From the NCBI GenBank assembly GCA_009694295.1, contig SHVJ01000001.1, positions 71,286-107,717 on the forward strand: DNA of 36,432 nucleotides, read 5' to 3'. The notes beneath the pieces are model-generated. The model did no database searches, was not told where the DNA came from, and worked only from the letters and a program-made list of their open reading frames with translations. Positions 17,825 through 25,288 of this stretch are shown here, in pieces; the stretch's first letter is position 1, and each line of letters opens with the position of its first letter. The translations under genes were made by a program, and so were the position numbers. The stretch is from Acidimicrobiia bacterium. Its GTDB lineage: Bacteria > Actinomycetota > Acidimicrobiia > IMCC26256 > PALSA-555.

Positions 17825-18241
17825 CTAGCCCGTCAGGCTGGCCTCGCGCTCATCGAGGGCTTGCTCGAGCCAGGTGGTGATGTCGGCGAGCGGCGCACCG
17901 GGCGTGAACATGCGGGCCACGCCAGCTGCTTGGAGCGTGATGATGTCGTCAGGCGGGATGATGCCGCCACCGAAGACGATCACGTCGCTGCGGCCACGCT
18001 CGGCCAGCAGCTGGACCACCTTCGGGAAGATCGTGAGGTGGGCACCGGACAGGATCGACAGGCCAACGGCGTCGGCATCCTCTTGGAGGGCCGCCTCGGC
18101 CACCTGCTCGGGGGTCTGGAACAGCCCCGTGTAGATCACCTCGAAGCCTGCATCGCGCAACGCCCGGGCGATCACCTTCGCGCCGCGGTCGTGCCCGTCG
18201 AGCCCGGGCTTGGCGATGACGACGCGGTAGCGCCGCTGCAT
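17825..18241 (-). CDS. Stand-alone B12-binding subunit of a methylmalonyl-CoA mutase-type enzyme
   Basis: 138 residues equal to the C-terminal cobalamin-binding domain of acyl-CoA mutases. The base-off/His-on motif is complete: [24 protein letters not shown] (His at 17 in DGHDRG), SILSGAH and GGGIIPPDD. Full-length mutases carry this domain fused to a TIM barrel; here it is separate, as in isobutyryl-CoA mutase small subunits and some split methylmalonyl-CoA mutases. The large subunit is not in the window. AAGGGA precedes the ATG by 7 bases. Directly upstream of sucCD in the same direction, it suggests methylmalonyl-CoA to succinyl-CoA to succinate; isobutyryl- or ethylmalonyl-CoA mutase partners cannot be excluded. 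Confidence 0.88.
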   Translation of the reverse strand: MQRRYRVVIAKPGLDGHDRGAKVIARALRDAGFEVIYTGLFQTPEQVAEAALQEDADAVGLSILSGAHLTIFPKVVQLLAERGRSDVIVFGGGIIPPDDIITLQAAGVARMFTPGAPLADITTWLEQALDEREASLTG

Positions 18242-18298
18242 TGATAGGTCCCTTCCCGCCAGAGCCGGTCCCGACTCCAGGGCGGCTCAATCTAGCGA

Positions 18299-18304
18299 TA
18301 AGAC
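18299..18304 (+). promoter_or_regulatory. Putative -10 box (TAAGAC) of the small anchored-protein gene
   Basis: GATAAGACT lies so that 8 bases separate TAAGAC from the GTG at 18313; no Shine-Dalgarno is present. It fits the leaderless pattern seen before several other genes in the window, but with a weaker last base. Confidence 0.3.
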
Positions 18305-18312
18305 TCACAACT

Positions 18313-18759
18313 GTGCCGCCCAGCAGATCCGATCGTCAGCTCCTCCTCGTGACGGGCAGCTTCCTCTTGGTTGCCGCGGTCTTCTTCGGCGGCGTTCTCT
18401 GGTTGGCGACCCAACGCAACGAGGCCAAGAAGGGCCCCTTCTTCATCGGACTCGAGCAAGCGCTGAAGACGCACATCCACGAAGGCAGCCCGCTGTACTT
18501 CTCCAACCCGGGTGCCGGCGACGGTTTCTGGCTCGACATCGAGCACGGCCAGCTCGTCGGCCTCGTGCTCGATCGGATGGACGGGCCGAAGGACTGCATC
18601 GTGAAGTGGAAGGACCAGCGCGATGCGTACATCGACTGCAACGACAACGAGCTCCAGAGCACCGACCTCGACCGCTACAAGCTGACGATCGGGCGGCGCA
18701 ACGGCTCACCGAAGACGTCGGTCTATGTGAACCTGCAAGAGACCGAGCCCGCGCCGTGA
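18313..18759 (+). CDS. Small membrane-anchored protein, unknown function
   Basis: 148 residues: a short basic N-terminus (PPSRSDRQ), one hydrophobic helix (LLLVTGSFLLVAAVFFGGVLWLA) and a soluble C-terminal part, probably outside the membrane, ending in alternating polar/hydrophobic residues like a small beta domain. Two Cys (DCIVKW and IDCNDN) could form a disulfide. Residues FSNPGAGDGFWLDIEHGQLVGLVLDR and DAYIDCND look conserved, but no family is recognised. The GTG at 18313 is chosen because it begins just before the helix and follows a -10-like box; an ATG at 18241 in the same frame is possible. Divergent from the B12-binding gene and convergent with pcrA (16-base gap). Confidence 0.65.
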   Translation: MPPSRSDRQLLLVTGSFLLVAAVFFGGVLWLATQRNEAKKGPFFIGLEQALKTHIHEGSPLYFSNPGAGDGFWLDIEHGQLVGLVLDRMDGPKDCIVKWKDQRDAYIDCNDNELQSTDLDRYKLTIGRRNGSPKTSVYVNLQETEPAP

Positions 18760-18775
18760 GTTGCCTCGCTGCGCA

Positions 18776-21664
18776 CTAACCCTTTTCCAGCGGCGCCCAC
18801 GCGAGGAGCAGGCGCTTCTCACCAACATCACGGAAGTTGATGACCGCTTCGGCGCGGTCGCCGCTGCCTTCCATGTCGATGATCACGCCTTCACCGAAAG
18901 TCTCGTGCACGACGTCGTCGCCGACCTTGAGGCCGAGCCCGTCAGCGCCGCGTCCGCCGGATGGAGCGGTTGCTGTCGGCTGGCCGTAGCGGTCGCCGCT
19001 GCCGCGTATCGCGGCCGCGACGATCGCCTCGCGGTGCCGACCGATCCCGCTCCCATAGACCCGGTCTTCGCCGATCGCGTTGACGAGCTCCTCGGGGATC
19101 TCGGCGAGGAACCGGCTCGGCGGGTAGAAGTCGGTGTTGCCGAACAACGTGCGGCACCACGCGTGGCACAGGTACAGGCGTTCGCGGGCCCGGGTGATGC
19201 CCACGTAGCAGAGGCGCCGCTCCTCTTCGAGCTGCTCGGGATCGCCGAGGCTGCGAATGTGTGGGAACACGCCGTCTTCGAGCCCCGTGACAAACACGAC
19301 GGGGAACTCCAGACCCTTGGCTGAGTGCAAGGTCATGAGCGTGACGGCGCTGGTGTTGCCTTCGTCGTCGAGCATGTGCGGATCGTTCTCCGACGCGTCC
19401 ATGTCGGTGACGAGGGAGATCGCCTCGAGGAACGCCTGGAGCCGGGCCAGGCCCTGCGGTGCCTCGAACGCCGCGGGCGGTGCGCTGTCGGCTTCGAGCG
19501 CCGACCCGACGCCGGCAATGCCGGGAAGCCCCGACACGTCGCCACTGTCGAGCGCCACATCGAACTCCCGGCACACCCCGACGAACTCCTGGAGGTTCTC
19601 GACGCGACCCTGGGCCTCGATCGTGCGCTCGGACTCGAGCTCGGCGAGATACCCGGTGTGCTCGAGCATCGCTTCGACAGTGCGGGCCACGCCGCCGACT
19701 CCATTGGTCGGCTGCGCAAGCTCCGCCTCCTCCGGCGACGACCGTCCACGCCGCTCGCCGCCGGTGGCGATCTTCTCGAACTCGACCATGAGCTCGAGCA
19801 CATCGCGCACGCCACCCAGCGACTTGCCACTCACGCCGGCTGCCGGGGCTTCGCGCAGCGCGTCGCGGAACGTGAGCCCACCAGCCTTGGCGTAGGCATC
19901 GACCTTCGCGATCGACGTATCGCCCACACCGCGCTTCGGCGTGTTGACGATGCGCTTCCACGACACCTCGTCGTCGGGATTCACGAGTGCCCGCAAGTAG
20001 GCGAGCGTGTCCTTCACCTCACGACGGTCGTAGAACTTCACGCCACCGACCACGCGATAAGGGATCCCGGCGCGCACCATGCGCTCTTCGATCACTCGGC
20101 TCTGCGCGTTCGTGCGGTAGAAGACGGCACAGTCGCGGAAACGCTGACCCTCGGTGTCGGTCAGACGCGTGATCTCGTTCACCACGAACGCGGCCTCGTC
20201 GTGCTCGTCCTCGGCCTGATACCGAGTGAGCAGCTCACCCTCCACCTGCTCGGTCCACAGATGCTTGGGGGTGCGCGCAACGTTGTTGGCGATCACCGCA
20301 TTCGCCGCGTCGAGGATCGCCTTCGTCGACCGATAGTTCTGCTCCAACAAGATGATCGTCGCGTCCGGAAACACCTCTTCAAACCGCATCAAGTTCCGAA
20401 CATCTGCCCCACGGAAGCTATAGACCGAGTTGTGCGTGACAATCCCGTTCGCCACAAAGTTGTGCGTCTGCTCGATGTCGAGGTCGTACACAGTTCCATC
20501 GATCTCTGTGGGCCGGACATCGGTCACGACGTCAAACTCACCGGCCTCGTCGACCATGACCATCCCAGGCCGCACGGACGAGGCTGGGGTCGCCGGGAGC
20601 GCGTTCGATGGAGAACACGGTATCGATCCCGCGAAGTGGACATGTTCTGGAGTCGAGACGACGACCCGACCGCTCGCGAGCTCGACTTCGATCCCTCGAC
20701 CAGCACGACCGCGAAATGTTCGAGTCACCAGATCCGAGCGGAAGTCGCCGTCGCCGTAGCGCGAGAACACTTTGTCGCCAACTGCGACACGTTCGATTGG
20801 CAGCTTTGAACCGTCGCCCATCGTGACGAGGGTGCCCTCAACGAGGCATTGATCGTGGTCGCCGACGACCATGACGTTGCGGTGCTCTTCGCCGAGCATC
20901 CGCACGAGCTCCCACTGCGCCATGTTCGTATCTTGGAACTCGTCGACGAGCACGTAGTTGAAGCGGCGGCGCCAGCGATCGAGCACATCGGGGTGCTCAC
21001 GGAAGAGTTTGACGGCAAGCATGAGGAGGTCGTCGAAGTCGACGGCTGAGGCTTCGAGCAGACGGCGTTGGTACTCCGTGTAAACCTCGGCGAGGCGAAC
21101 CTCGGGCGGGGTGTACGCCGACGCCGTGGCCTGTTCCGGACCGATGAGCTCGTTCTTGAGCGCCGAGATCCGGCCGTGGAGCTGGCGGGGCGGGAACCGC
21201 TTGGGATCGAGGTTCATGTCGCGACGCACGTAGTCGACGAGGCGAACGGCGTCGGACTGGTCGTAGATCGTGAACTGCGAGCGCAGCCCCACGTGCTCCG
21301 CCTCGCGGCGCAGGACGCGGGAGCACGCACTGTGGAAGGTGCTCACCCACATGCGGTGCGCCACCGGGCCGACAAGCGCGGCGACCCGCTCTTTCATCTC
21401 ACCCGCGGCCTTGTTCGTGAAGGTGATCGCGAGCAACCCGAACGGAGACACCCGCTTCTCGGCGATGAGGAACGCGATGCGGTTCGTGAGCACCCGCGTC
21501 TTGCCCGAGCCCGCGCCGGCGACGACGAGCAGCGGACCGTCGGGTGCGGTGACGGCGTCGCGCTGGACGGGATTCAGGCCGACGAGCAGGTCCTCGGTGC
21601 GTACACGCGGGTGTTGTGGTTCGCTCTCAGGCGCGTGTGTGTCGTGAGGAGTGGGTTCAGCCAT
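18776..21664 (-). CDS. pcrA: PcrA/UvrD-type superfamily 1 DNA helicase containing an intein
   Basis: 962-residue precursor; 822 residues remain after removing the intein. Helicase motifs in order: Q motif LNPVQRDAV, Walker A GAGSGKT (50-56), Ia TFTNKAAGEM, Walker B DEFQD (241-245), motif III VVGDHDQ/SVYSFRGAD split by the intein after Gln272, IV EQNYRS, V LHSAKGLEFPVVFV and VI YVGITRARERLYL. The C-terminal segment (LKVGDDVVHETFGEGVIIDMEG to AWAPLEKG) is the Tudor-like RNA-polymerase-contacting domain of PcrA. It unwinds DNA in repair and at stalled transcription complexes. A LexA-like box and TACGAT promoter box lie just upstream. Activity depends on intein excision because motif III is interrupted. 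Confidence 0.96.
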   Translation of the reverse strand: MAEPTPHDTHAPESEPQHPRVRTEDLLVGLNPVQRDAVTAPDGPLLVVAGAGSGKTRVLTNRIAFLIAEKRVSPFGLLAITFTNKAAGEMKERVAALVGPVAHRMWVSTFHSACSRVLRREAEHVGLRSQFTIYDQSDAVRLVDYVRRDMNLDPKRFPPRQLHGRISALKNELIGPEQATASAYTPPEVRLAEVYTEYQRRLLEASAVDFDDLLMLAVKLFREHPDVLDRWRRRFNYVLVDEFQDTNMAQWELVRMLGEEHRNVMVVGDHDQCLVEGTLVTMGDGSKLPIERVAVGDKVFSRYGDGDFRSDLVTRTFRGRAGRGIEVELASGRVVVSTPEHVHFAGSIPCSPSNALPATPASSVRPGMVMVDEAGEFDVVTDVRPTEIDGTVYDLDIEQTHNFVANGIVTHNSVYSFRGADVRNLMRFEEVFPDATIILLEQNYRSTKAILDAANAVIANNVARTPKHLWTEQVEGELLTRYQAEDEHDEAAFVVNEITRLTDTEGQRFRDCAVFYRTNAQSRVIEERMVRAGIPYRVVGGVKFYDRREVKDTLAYLRALVNPDDEVSWKRIVNTPKRGVGDTSIAKVDAYAKAGGLTFRDALREAPAAGVSGKSLGGVRDVLELMVEFEKIATGGERRGRSSPEEAELAQPTNGVGGVARTVEAMLEHTGYLAELESERTIEAQGRVENLQEFVGVCREFDVALDSGDVSGLPGIAGVGSALEADSAPPAAFEAPQGLARLQAFLEAISLVTDMDASENDPHMLDDEGNTSAVTLMTLHSAKGLEFPVVFVTGLEDGVFPHIRSLGDPEQLEEERRLCYVGITRARERLYLCHAWCRTLFGNTDFYPPSRFLAEIPEELVNAIGEDRVYGSGIGRHREAIVAAAIRGSGDRYGQPTATAPSGGRGADGLGLKVGDDVVHETFGEGVIIDMEGSGDRAEAVINFRDVGEKRLLLAWAPLEKG
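20429..20848 (-). mobile_element. Mini-intein (140 aa) in motif III of PcrA
   Basis: Residues 273-412 of the precursor. It begins with Cys273 (CLVEGTLVTMGDGSKLPIE, block A), has the block B Thr-x-x-His of the Hint fold in VVVSTPEHVHF (Thr338, His341), block F in VYDLDIEQTHNFVANG and ends IVTHN (His411-Asn412) before Ser413, the +1 nucleophile. These are all the residues needed for class 1 protein splicing. No LAGLIDADG or HNH homing-endonuclease domain is present; the centre is only a short linker of about 20 residues (SIPCSPSNALPATPASS). The flanking extein joins exactly into the motif GDHDQ-SVYSFRGAD. Codon use is less GC-biased than in the N-extein. Confidence 0.96.
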
Positions 21665-21674
21665 GACGCGGCCA

Positions 21675-21690
21675 TCGTACAGACGTTCGA
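21675..21690. promoter_or_regulatory. Putative LexA (SOS) box upstream of pcrA
   Basis: On the minus strand the palindrome reads TCGAACGTCTGTACGA, which matches the TCGAAC-N4-GTTCGA LexA site of mycobacteria and other Gram-positives at 11 of 12 defined bases. It overlaps TACGAT (21674-21679), a -10 candidate 9 bases before the pcrA ATG. Binding here would block RNA polymerase, placing pcrA under SOS control. Confidence 0.65.
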
Positions 21691-21736
21691 TGACAGTCCC
21701 TTCCCTTGTCTTAGGGCCGAGTGTCTCGCGGCCGGA

Positions 21737-22174
21737 TCAGACCTCGAGCATGAGTGTGACCGGACCATCGTTCACCAGTTCGACGTGCATGTCGGCGCCG
21801 AACACGCCGGTCTCCACCGTGGCGCCGAGGTCGCGCAGCGCGGTCACAAAGGCGTCGCACAGGGGCTCGGCGTGCTCCGGACGCGCCGCGTCGGTCCACG
21901 ACGGGCGCCGGCCCTTCCGAGTGTCCCCGTACAGCGTGAACTGGCTCACGACGAGCACCTGGCCACCCGTCTCGCCGAGCCCGAGGTTCATCGTGCCGTC
22001 GGCATCGTCGAACACCCGGAGCGTCCAGACCTTGTCGGCGAGCTTGACGGCCATCGCCAGGTCGTCACCGTGGGTGACGCCGACAAGTACACACAGGCCC
22101 CGACCGATCTCGCCGACGACCTGGCCGACGATCCGGACCCTGGATTCGGTCACCCGCTGGACAAGCGCTCGCAC
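21737..22174 (-). CDS. dtd: D-aminoacyl-tRNA deacylase
   Basis: 145-residue DTD, which hydrolyses D-aminoacyl-tRNAs (and Gly-tRNA-Ala) to prevent wrong amino acids entering proteins. Family markers are the N-terminal [13 protein letters not shown], the active-site SQFTLYGD with the catalytic Thr, [18 protein letters not shown] and the C-terminal [11 protein letters not shown] (the Gly-Pro cis motif in NDGPVT). Full length. It begins at GTG, 8 bases after TAGGGT, with no Shine-Dalgarno. It lies 72 bases upstream of pcrA in the same direction; pcrA has its own promoter and LexA-like box in that gap. Confidence 0.96.
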   Translation of the reverse strand: MRALVQRVTESRVRIVGQVVGEIGRGLCVLVGVTHGDDLAMAVKLADKVWTLRVFDDADGTMNLGLGETGGQVLVVSQFTLYGDTRKGRRPSWTDAARPEHAEPLCDAFVTALRDLGATVETGVFGADMHVELVNDGPVTLMLEV

Positions 22175-22182
22175 GACTCGGC

Positions 22183-22188
22183 ACCCTA
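22183..22188 (-). promoter_or_regulatory. Putative -10 box (TAGGGT) of dtd, leaderless type
   Basis: TAGGGT on the minus strand is followed by 8 bases and the dtd GTG; no Shine-Dalgarno is present. It belongs to the recurring TANNNT plus 6-9 bases plus start pattern of this window. Confidence 0.4.
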
Positions 22189-22207
22189 GAGTCCTTGCGC
22201 ACTCGCT

Positions 22208-22262
22208 CTGCGCCGGGGTACCCGGCGCAGCCCTACGGGACGATCGCCAGCGCCTCTAGATT
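22208..22262 (+). promoter_or_regulatory. Intergenic element copy B: 10-bp hairpin, CCCTACGGG, CTAGATT
   Basis: A perfect 10-bp stem with GTA loop (22208-22230) is followed by CCCTACGGG (22231-22239) and CTAGATT (22256-22262), where TAGATT is a plausible -10 box for the small gene at 22294, 31 bases on. GGGGTACCC, CCCTACGGG and CTAGATT recur in the same order at 23687-23734, and the first-to-last distance is 41 bases in both places. Confidence 0.55.
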
Positions 22263-22293
22263 GGCCGCACGTTCTCGATGGAAGGAACCTCAG

Positions 22294-22575
22294 ATGGCTG
22301 ATTCACTGGAGCACGCCAAGAAGCGGCTCGACGATGAGTACGGGCAGACCCGACGTCGGTTCGACGAGATCCACGACGCCATGGACAGCGTTGCGCACGC
22401 GACCGCTGAGGAAGATCTCTACGGGCGGCTCAAGAACCTCGAGAAGAGCGTCCACAAGGTGCGCACCGGCGGTTGGTTCCGCCCCGGCGCCCGCGGCCAC
22501 AGCCGCGCCCTCAAGAAGTACAACGCCGCCAAGGCGGCAGCCGACGGCCCGAAGGTCCAGAAGTTCGGCTCGTAA
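22294..22575 (+). CDS. Small charged helical protein, unknown function
   Basis: 93 residues, without signal or membrane segment. Residues 1-60 are strongly charged and helical (SLEHAKKRLDDEYGQTRRRFDEIHDAMDSVAHATAEEDLYGRL), probably a coiled coil; the C-terminal part is basic (RTGGWFRPGARGHSRALKKYNAAKAA) and could contact nucleic acid or membrane. No family is recognised. The ATG at 22294 follows GGAAGGA by about 6-8 bases; an upstream in-frame ATG at 22195 has no ribosome site and would read through the hairpin element. Convergent with the aldolase gene, from which a hairpin separates it. Confidence 0.72.
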   Translation: MADSLEHAKKRLDDEYGQTRRRFDEIHDAMDSVAHATAEEDLYGRLKNLEKSVHKVRTGGWFRPGARGHSRALKKYNAAKAAADGPKVQKFGS

Positions 22576-22581
22576 ACCCGT

Positions 22582-22605
22582 CGTTCACCCGAGTTGGGGT
22601 GAACG
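22582..22605. terminator. Hairpin between convergent genes
   Basis: CGTTCACCC, loop GAGTTG and GGGTGAACG form a perfect 9-bp stem 6 bases after the small helical gene and 15 bases beyond the aldolase stop. Its place between two converging genes suits a bidirectional terminator; T tracts are weak. Confidence 0.65.
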
Positions 22606-22620
22606 TTGGGGTGGCGCGAG

Positions 22621-23646
22621 TTAGGCGGCTTCGCCTTCCATCTTCGGGGTGTAGCTGCCGGAGCGGGCCGCGCCGTTGAGACGGGCGCGGTGGGCGAACG
22701 CCTTCTGTCCGGCGCCCACGTTCGCGGGGTCACCGAGCCACGCCTTGAGCGCGGGTGCCTGCAGTGCGCGGCCGTACGAGAACGAGAGCTGCCACGGATG
22801 CGGGCCGCTCTTGTTCATCTCGTTGAGCCGGCTCGTCGCCTGCTCGTCGGTCTGACCACCCGAGAGGAACACGATCCCGGGGACGGCCGCGGGCACGCAC
22901 CGCTTGAAGCACGCGAGCGAGAGGTGCGCGACCTGCTCGTCGGTGGCCTGCTCCGCTGCGTCGTACCCCGCGAGCACCATGTTCGGCTTGAGCAACGTAC
23001 CCTCGAGGTGCACGCGCTGACGGAAGAGCTCGTCGTAGACCGCGTCGAGCACGGCCGACGTGACCACGAAGGCGCGCTCGATGCTGTGCGAGCCCTCCAT
23101 GAACACCTCGGGCTCCACGATCGGCACGATGCCGGCCTCTTGGCAGAGCGCCGCGTAACGAGCCAACGCGTGGGCGTTCGCGCGGATCGCGTACTCCGAC
23201 GGGAGCACGTCGGTGATCGTGTACGTGCCGCGCCACTTCGCGAACCGGGCTCCCAGCTCCTTGTACTCAGTCAGGCGCTCACGCAGACCGTCGAGGCCTT
23301 CGGTGATCGCCTCATCCTCGCCCGCGAACGCCAACGGGTGAGCGCCGGAGTCCACCTTGATCCCGGAGATGATCCCCCGGTCGGCAAGAAGCTTCGGGAA
23401 CGGCGTGCCGTTCGATGACGATTGACGGATCGTCTCATCGAACAGGATCACGCCGCTGATGTACTCCTCGGCGCCATCCGTCGTGAACAACAGCTCGCGG
23501 TAGGCGCGGCGGTTGTCCTCGGTGGACTCCACCTTGATGGAGTCGAAGCGCTTCTTGATGGTCCCGCCGGACTCGTCGGCGGCAAGGATCCCCTTGCCGG
23601 GGGCAACAAGAGCCTGGGCGGTCGTAATCAGAGCATCAAGGTCCAT
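22621..23646 (-). CDS. fbaB: Class I fructose-bisphosphate aldolase
   Basis: 341-residue Schiff-base aldolase of the animal/plant-like class I family, cleaving fructose 1,6-bisphosphate to glyceraldehyde 3-phosphate and dihydroxyacetone phosphate in glycolysis and gluconeogenesis. Markers are GKGILAADESGGTI (18-30), LFDETIRQ, GIISGIKVDSG, the catalytic Glu in VPIVEPEV (174-181) and the Schiff-base Lys220 in LEGTLLKPNMV, with SGGQTDEQAT further on. It is not the archaeal DhnA type or the zinc-dependent class II enzyme more usual in actinobacteria; the symbol is used loosely. TAGGAT lies 7 bases before the ATG with no Shine-Dalgarno. Two related intergenic elements flank this gene and the small gene beside it. 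Confidence 0.93.
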   Translation of the reverse strand: MDLDALITTAQALVAPGKGILAADESGGTIKKRFDSIKVESTEDNRRAYRELLFTTDGAEEYISGVILFDETIRQSSSNGTPFPKLLADRGIISGIKVDSGAHPLAFAGEDEAITEGLDGLRERLTEYKELGARFAKWRGTYTITDVLPSEYAIRANAHALARYAALCQEAGIVPIVEPEVFMEGSHSIERAFVVTSAVLDAVYDELFRQRVHLEGTLLKPNMVLAGYDAAEQATDEQVAHLSLACFKRCVPAAVPGIVFLSGGQTDEQATSRLNEMNKSGPHPWQLSFSYGRALQAPALKAWLGDPANVGAGQKAFAHRARLNGAARSGSYTPKMEGEAA

Positions 23647-23653
23647 GCCCCGG

Positions 23654-23659
23654 ATCCTA
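23654..23659 (-). promoter_or_regulatory. Putative -10 box (TAGGAT) of the aldolase gene
   Basis: TTTAGGATCC on the minus strand puts TAGGAT 7 bases before the aldolase ATG, and no Shine-Dalgarno is present. The last base and spacing fit the leaderless pattern well. Confidence 0.45.
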
Positions 23660-23683
23660 AATCCTGGTCGCGCTCGCTCGGGC

Positions 23684-23734
23684 CTCGGGGTACCCGAGTC
23701 CCGTCCCTACGGGCCGGTCGGCCGCTCCTAGATT
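23684..23734 (+). promoter_or_regulatory. Intergenic element copy A: tandem hairpins, CCCTACGGG, CTAGATT
   Basis: CTCGGG-GTA-CCCGAG (23684-23698) and CCCGT-CCCT-ACGGG (23700-23713) are two adjacent hairpins, followed by CTAGATT (23728-23734). GGGGTACCC (23687), CCCTACGGG (23705) and CTAGATT repeat the order seen in copy B at 22208-22262. On the minus strand the hairpins lie 32 bases beyond the guaA stop and could end guaA transcription. Confidence 0.5.
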
Positions 23735-23744
23735 CCGATGCCGC

Positions 23745-25286
23745 CTATTCCCACTCGATGGTGCCGGGGGGTTTGCTGGTGATGTCGTAGGCGACGCGGT
23801 TGACGCCGGCGACCTCGTTGATGATCCGCGAGGCGATGCGCTCGAGGAGGTCGTACGGGAGGCGCGCCCAGTCGGCGGTCATGGCGTCTTCCGACGTGAC
23901 GGCCCGCACGATCACCGGGTTCTCGTACGTGCGGCCGTCGCCCATCACACCGACGGTACGAACTGCTGAGGGAAGCACCGCGAAGCTCTGCCAGATCTCA
24001 CGGTACAGGCCGGCGCGCCGGATCTCCTCGACGACGATGTGGTCGGCGGCGCGCAGTATCTCCAGGCGATCGGGTGTGATCGCGCCAATGATGCGCACCG
24101 CGAGCCCCGGACCCGGGAACGGCTGACGCCACACGATGTCTTCGGGAAGACCGAGCTCCTCGCCGATCGCGCGCACCTCGTCCTTGAAGATGTTACGCAG
24201 CGGCTCGACGAGCTCGAAGTCCATGTCGTCGGGGAGACCGCCCACGTTGTGGTGAGACTTGATGACGGCGTTGTCGCCGCCGCCCGACTCGACAATGTCG
24301 GGGTACAGCGTGCCCTGCACGAGGAAGCCGGCCGAAGAAATGTCGCGCGCCACTTCCTCGAACACCCGGATGAACGTCTCGCCGATGATCTTGCGCTTGG
24401 TCTCGGGTTCTTCGACATCGACGAGCGCGGCGAGGAACCGATCCGCCGCCTTCACGTGGATGAGCTCGACGTGGAACTGGCGGTTGAACGTCTCTTCCAC
24501 CTGCTCGGCCTCACCGAGGCGCAGCAGCCCCGTATCGACGAACACGCACGTGAGGTGGTCGCCGATGGCCCGGTGGACGAGCGCGGCGGCGACGGCGGAG
24601 TCGACCCCACCCGAGAGCCCACAGATCACCCCGGCGGTCCCGACCTGCGCCCGGATCTCCGCAACCGCTTCCTCGATGATGTTGGTGTTCGTCCACGTAG
24701 GCCGGCAGTCACACACGTCGAAGAGGAACGCCCGCAGGACGTCTTGGCCCCGCTCGGTATGCACCACCTCCGGATGGAACTGCACGCCGTAGATCGCTCG
24801 GTCGCGATCCTCCAGCGCGGCGACGGGCGCGCCCGGCGAGCTCGCGGTGATCATGAACCCCTCGGGCACAGTCGTGATCGCGTCGCCGTGACTCATCCAC
24901 ACCTGTTGCTCTTCCGGCAACGAGCTGAGGACCACCGACGACCCGGTGCGCGACAGCTGCGTGCGCCCGTACTCACCGCCGCCTGTCTCGCGAACCTCGC
25001 CGCCGAGCTGTTGCGCGATGAGCTGTGCGCCGTAACAGATGCCCAGGATCGGCGTGTCAGCGTCGTAGACCGCGGGATCGATCGACGGCGCGCCGTCGAC
25101 ATGTACCGATGCGGGACCGCCCGAGAAGATGATCCCCTTCGGTCGCTTCGCCAGCATCTCGGCGAGCGGCATCGTGCGCGGCACGATCTCGGAGTAAACG
25201 CGCGCTTCGCGCACGCGTCGGGCGATCAACTGTGCGTATTGCGCGCCGAAGTCGACAACCAGAATGGTGTCGTGCGGCGTGGGCAG
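23745..25286 (-). CDS. guaA: GMP synthase (glutamine-hydrolysing), unusual start codon
   Basis: About 513 residues, converting XMP to GMP with glutamine and ATP. The class I amidotransferase domain has the nucleophile Cys in ILGICYGAQ and the His/Glu pair in [12 protein letters not shown]; the ATP pyrophosphatase domain has the P-loop [14 protein letters not shown]; the protein ends [11 protein letters not shown] as expected. The conserved N-terminal strand [17 protein letters not shown] is encoded in frame from 25265 to 25215, yet no ATG, GTG or TTG precedes it before the guaB3 stop at 25289. A TTG at 25229 would remove [11 protein letters not shown] therefore place the start at CTG 25286 (giving [15 protein letters not shown]); ATT at 25265 is the other candidate. 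It follows guaB3 by two bases, so reinitiation is likely. Confidence 0.88.
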   Translation of the reverse strand: MPTPHDTILVVDFGAQYAQLIARRVREARVYSEIVPRTMPLAEMLAKRPKGIIFSGGPASVHVDGAPSIDPAVYDADTPILGICYGAQLIAQQLGGEVRETGGGEYGRTQLSRTGSSVVLSSLPEEQQVWMSHGDAITTVPEGFMITASSPGAPVAALEDRDRAIYGVQFHPEVVHTERGQDVLRAFLFDVCDCRPTWTNTNIIEEAVAEIRAQVGTAGVICGLSGGVDSAVAAALVHRAIGDHLTCVFVDTGLLRLGEAEQVEETFNRQFHVELIHVKAADRFLAALVDVEEPETKRKIIGETFIRVFEEVARDISSAGFLVQGTLYPDIVESGGGDNAVIKSHHNVGGLPDDMDFELVEPLRNIFKDEVRAIGEELGLPEDIVWRQPFPGPGLAVRIIGAITPDRLEILRAADHIVVEEIRRAGLYREIWQSFAVLPSAVRTVGVMGDGRTYENPVIVRAVTSEDAMTADWARLPYDLLERIASRIINEVAGVNRVAYDITSKPPGTIEWE

Positions 25287-25288
25287 GA

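Noticed and set aside
19325-20809. 494-codon open frame on the plus strand inside pcrA
   Set aside because: It lies entirely opposite the helicase and the intein, both supported by complete motifs; its product is His/Arg/Glu-rich without domains.
20429-20848. Split or disrupted helicase gene (pseudogene)
   Set aside because: The inserted segment is in frame, has all intein splice residues at both ends and joins a perfect motif III, so splicing explains it better than decay.
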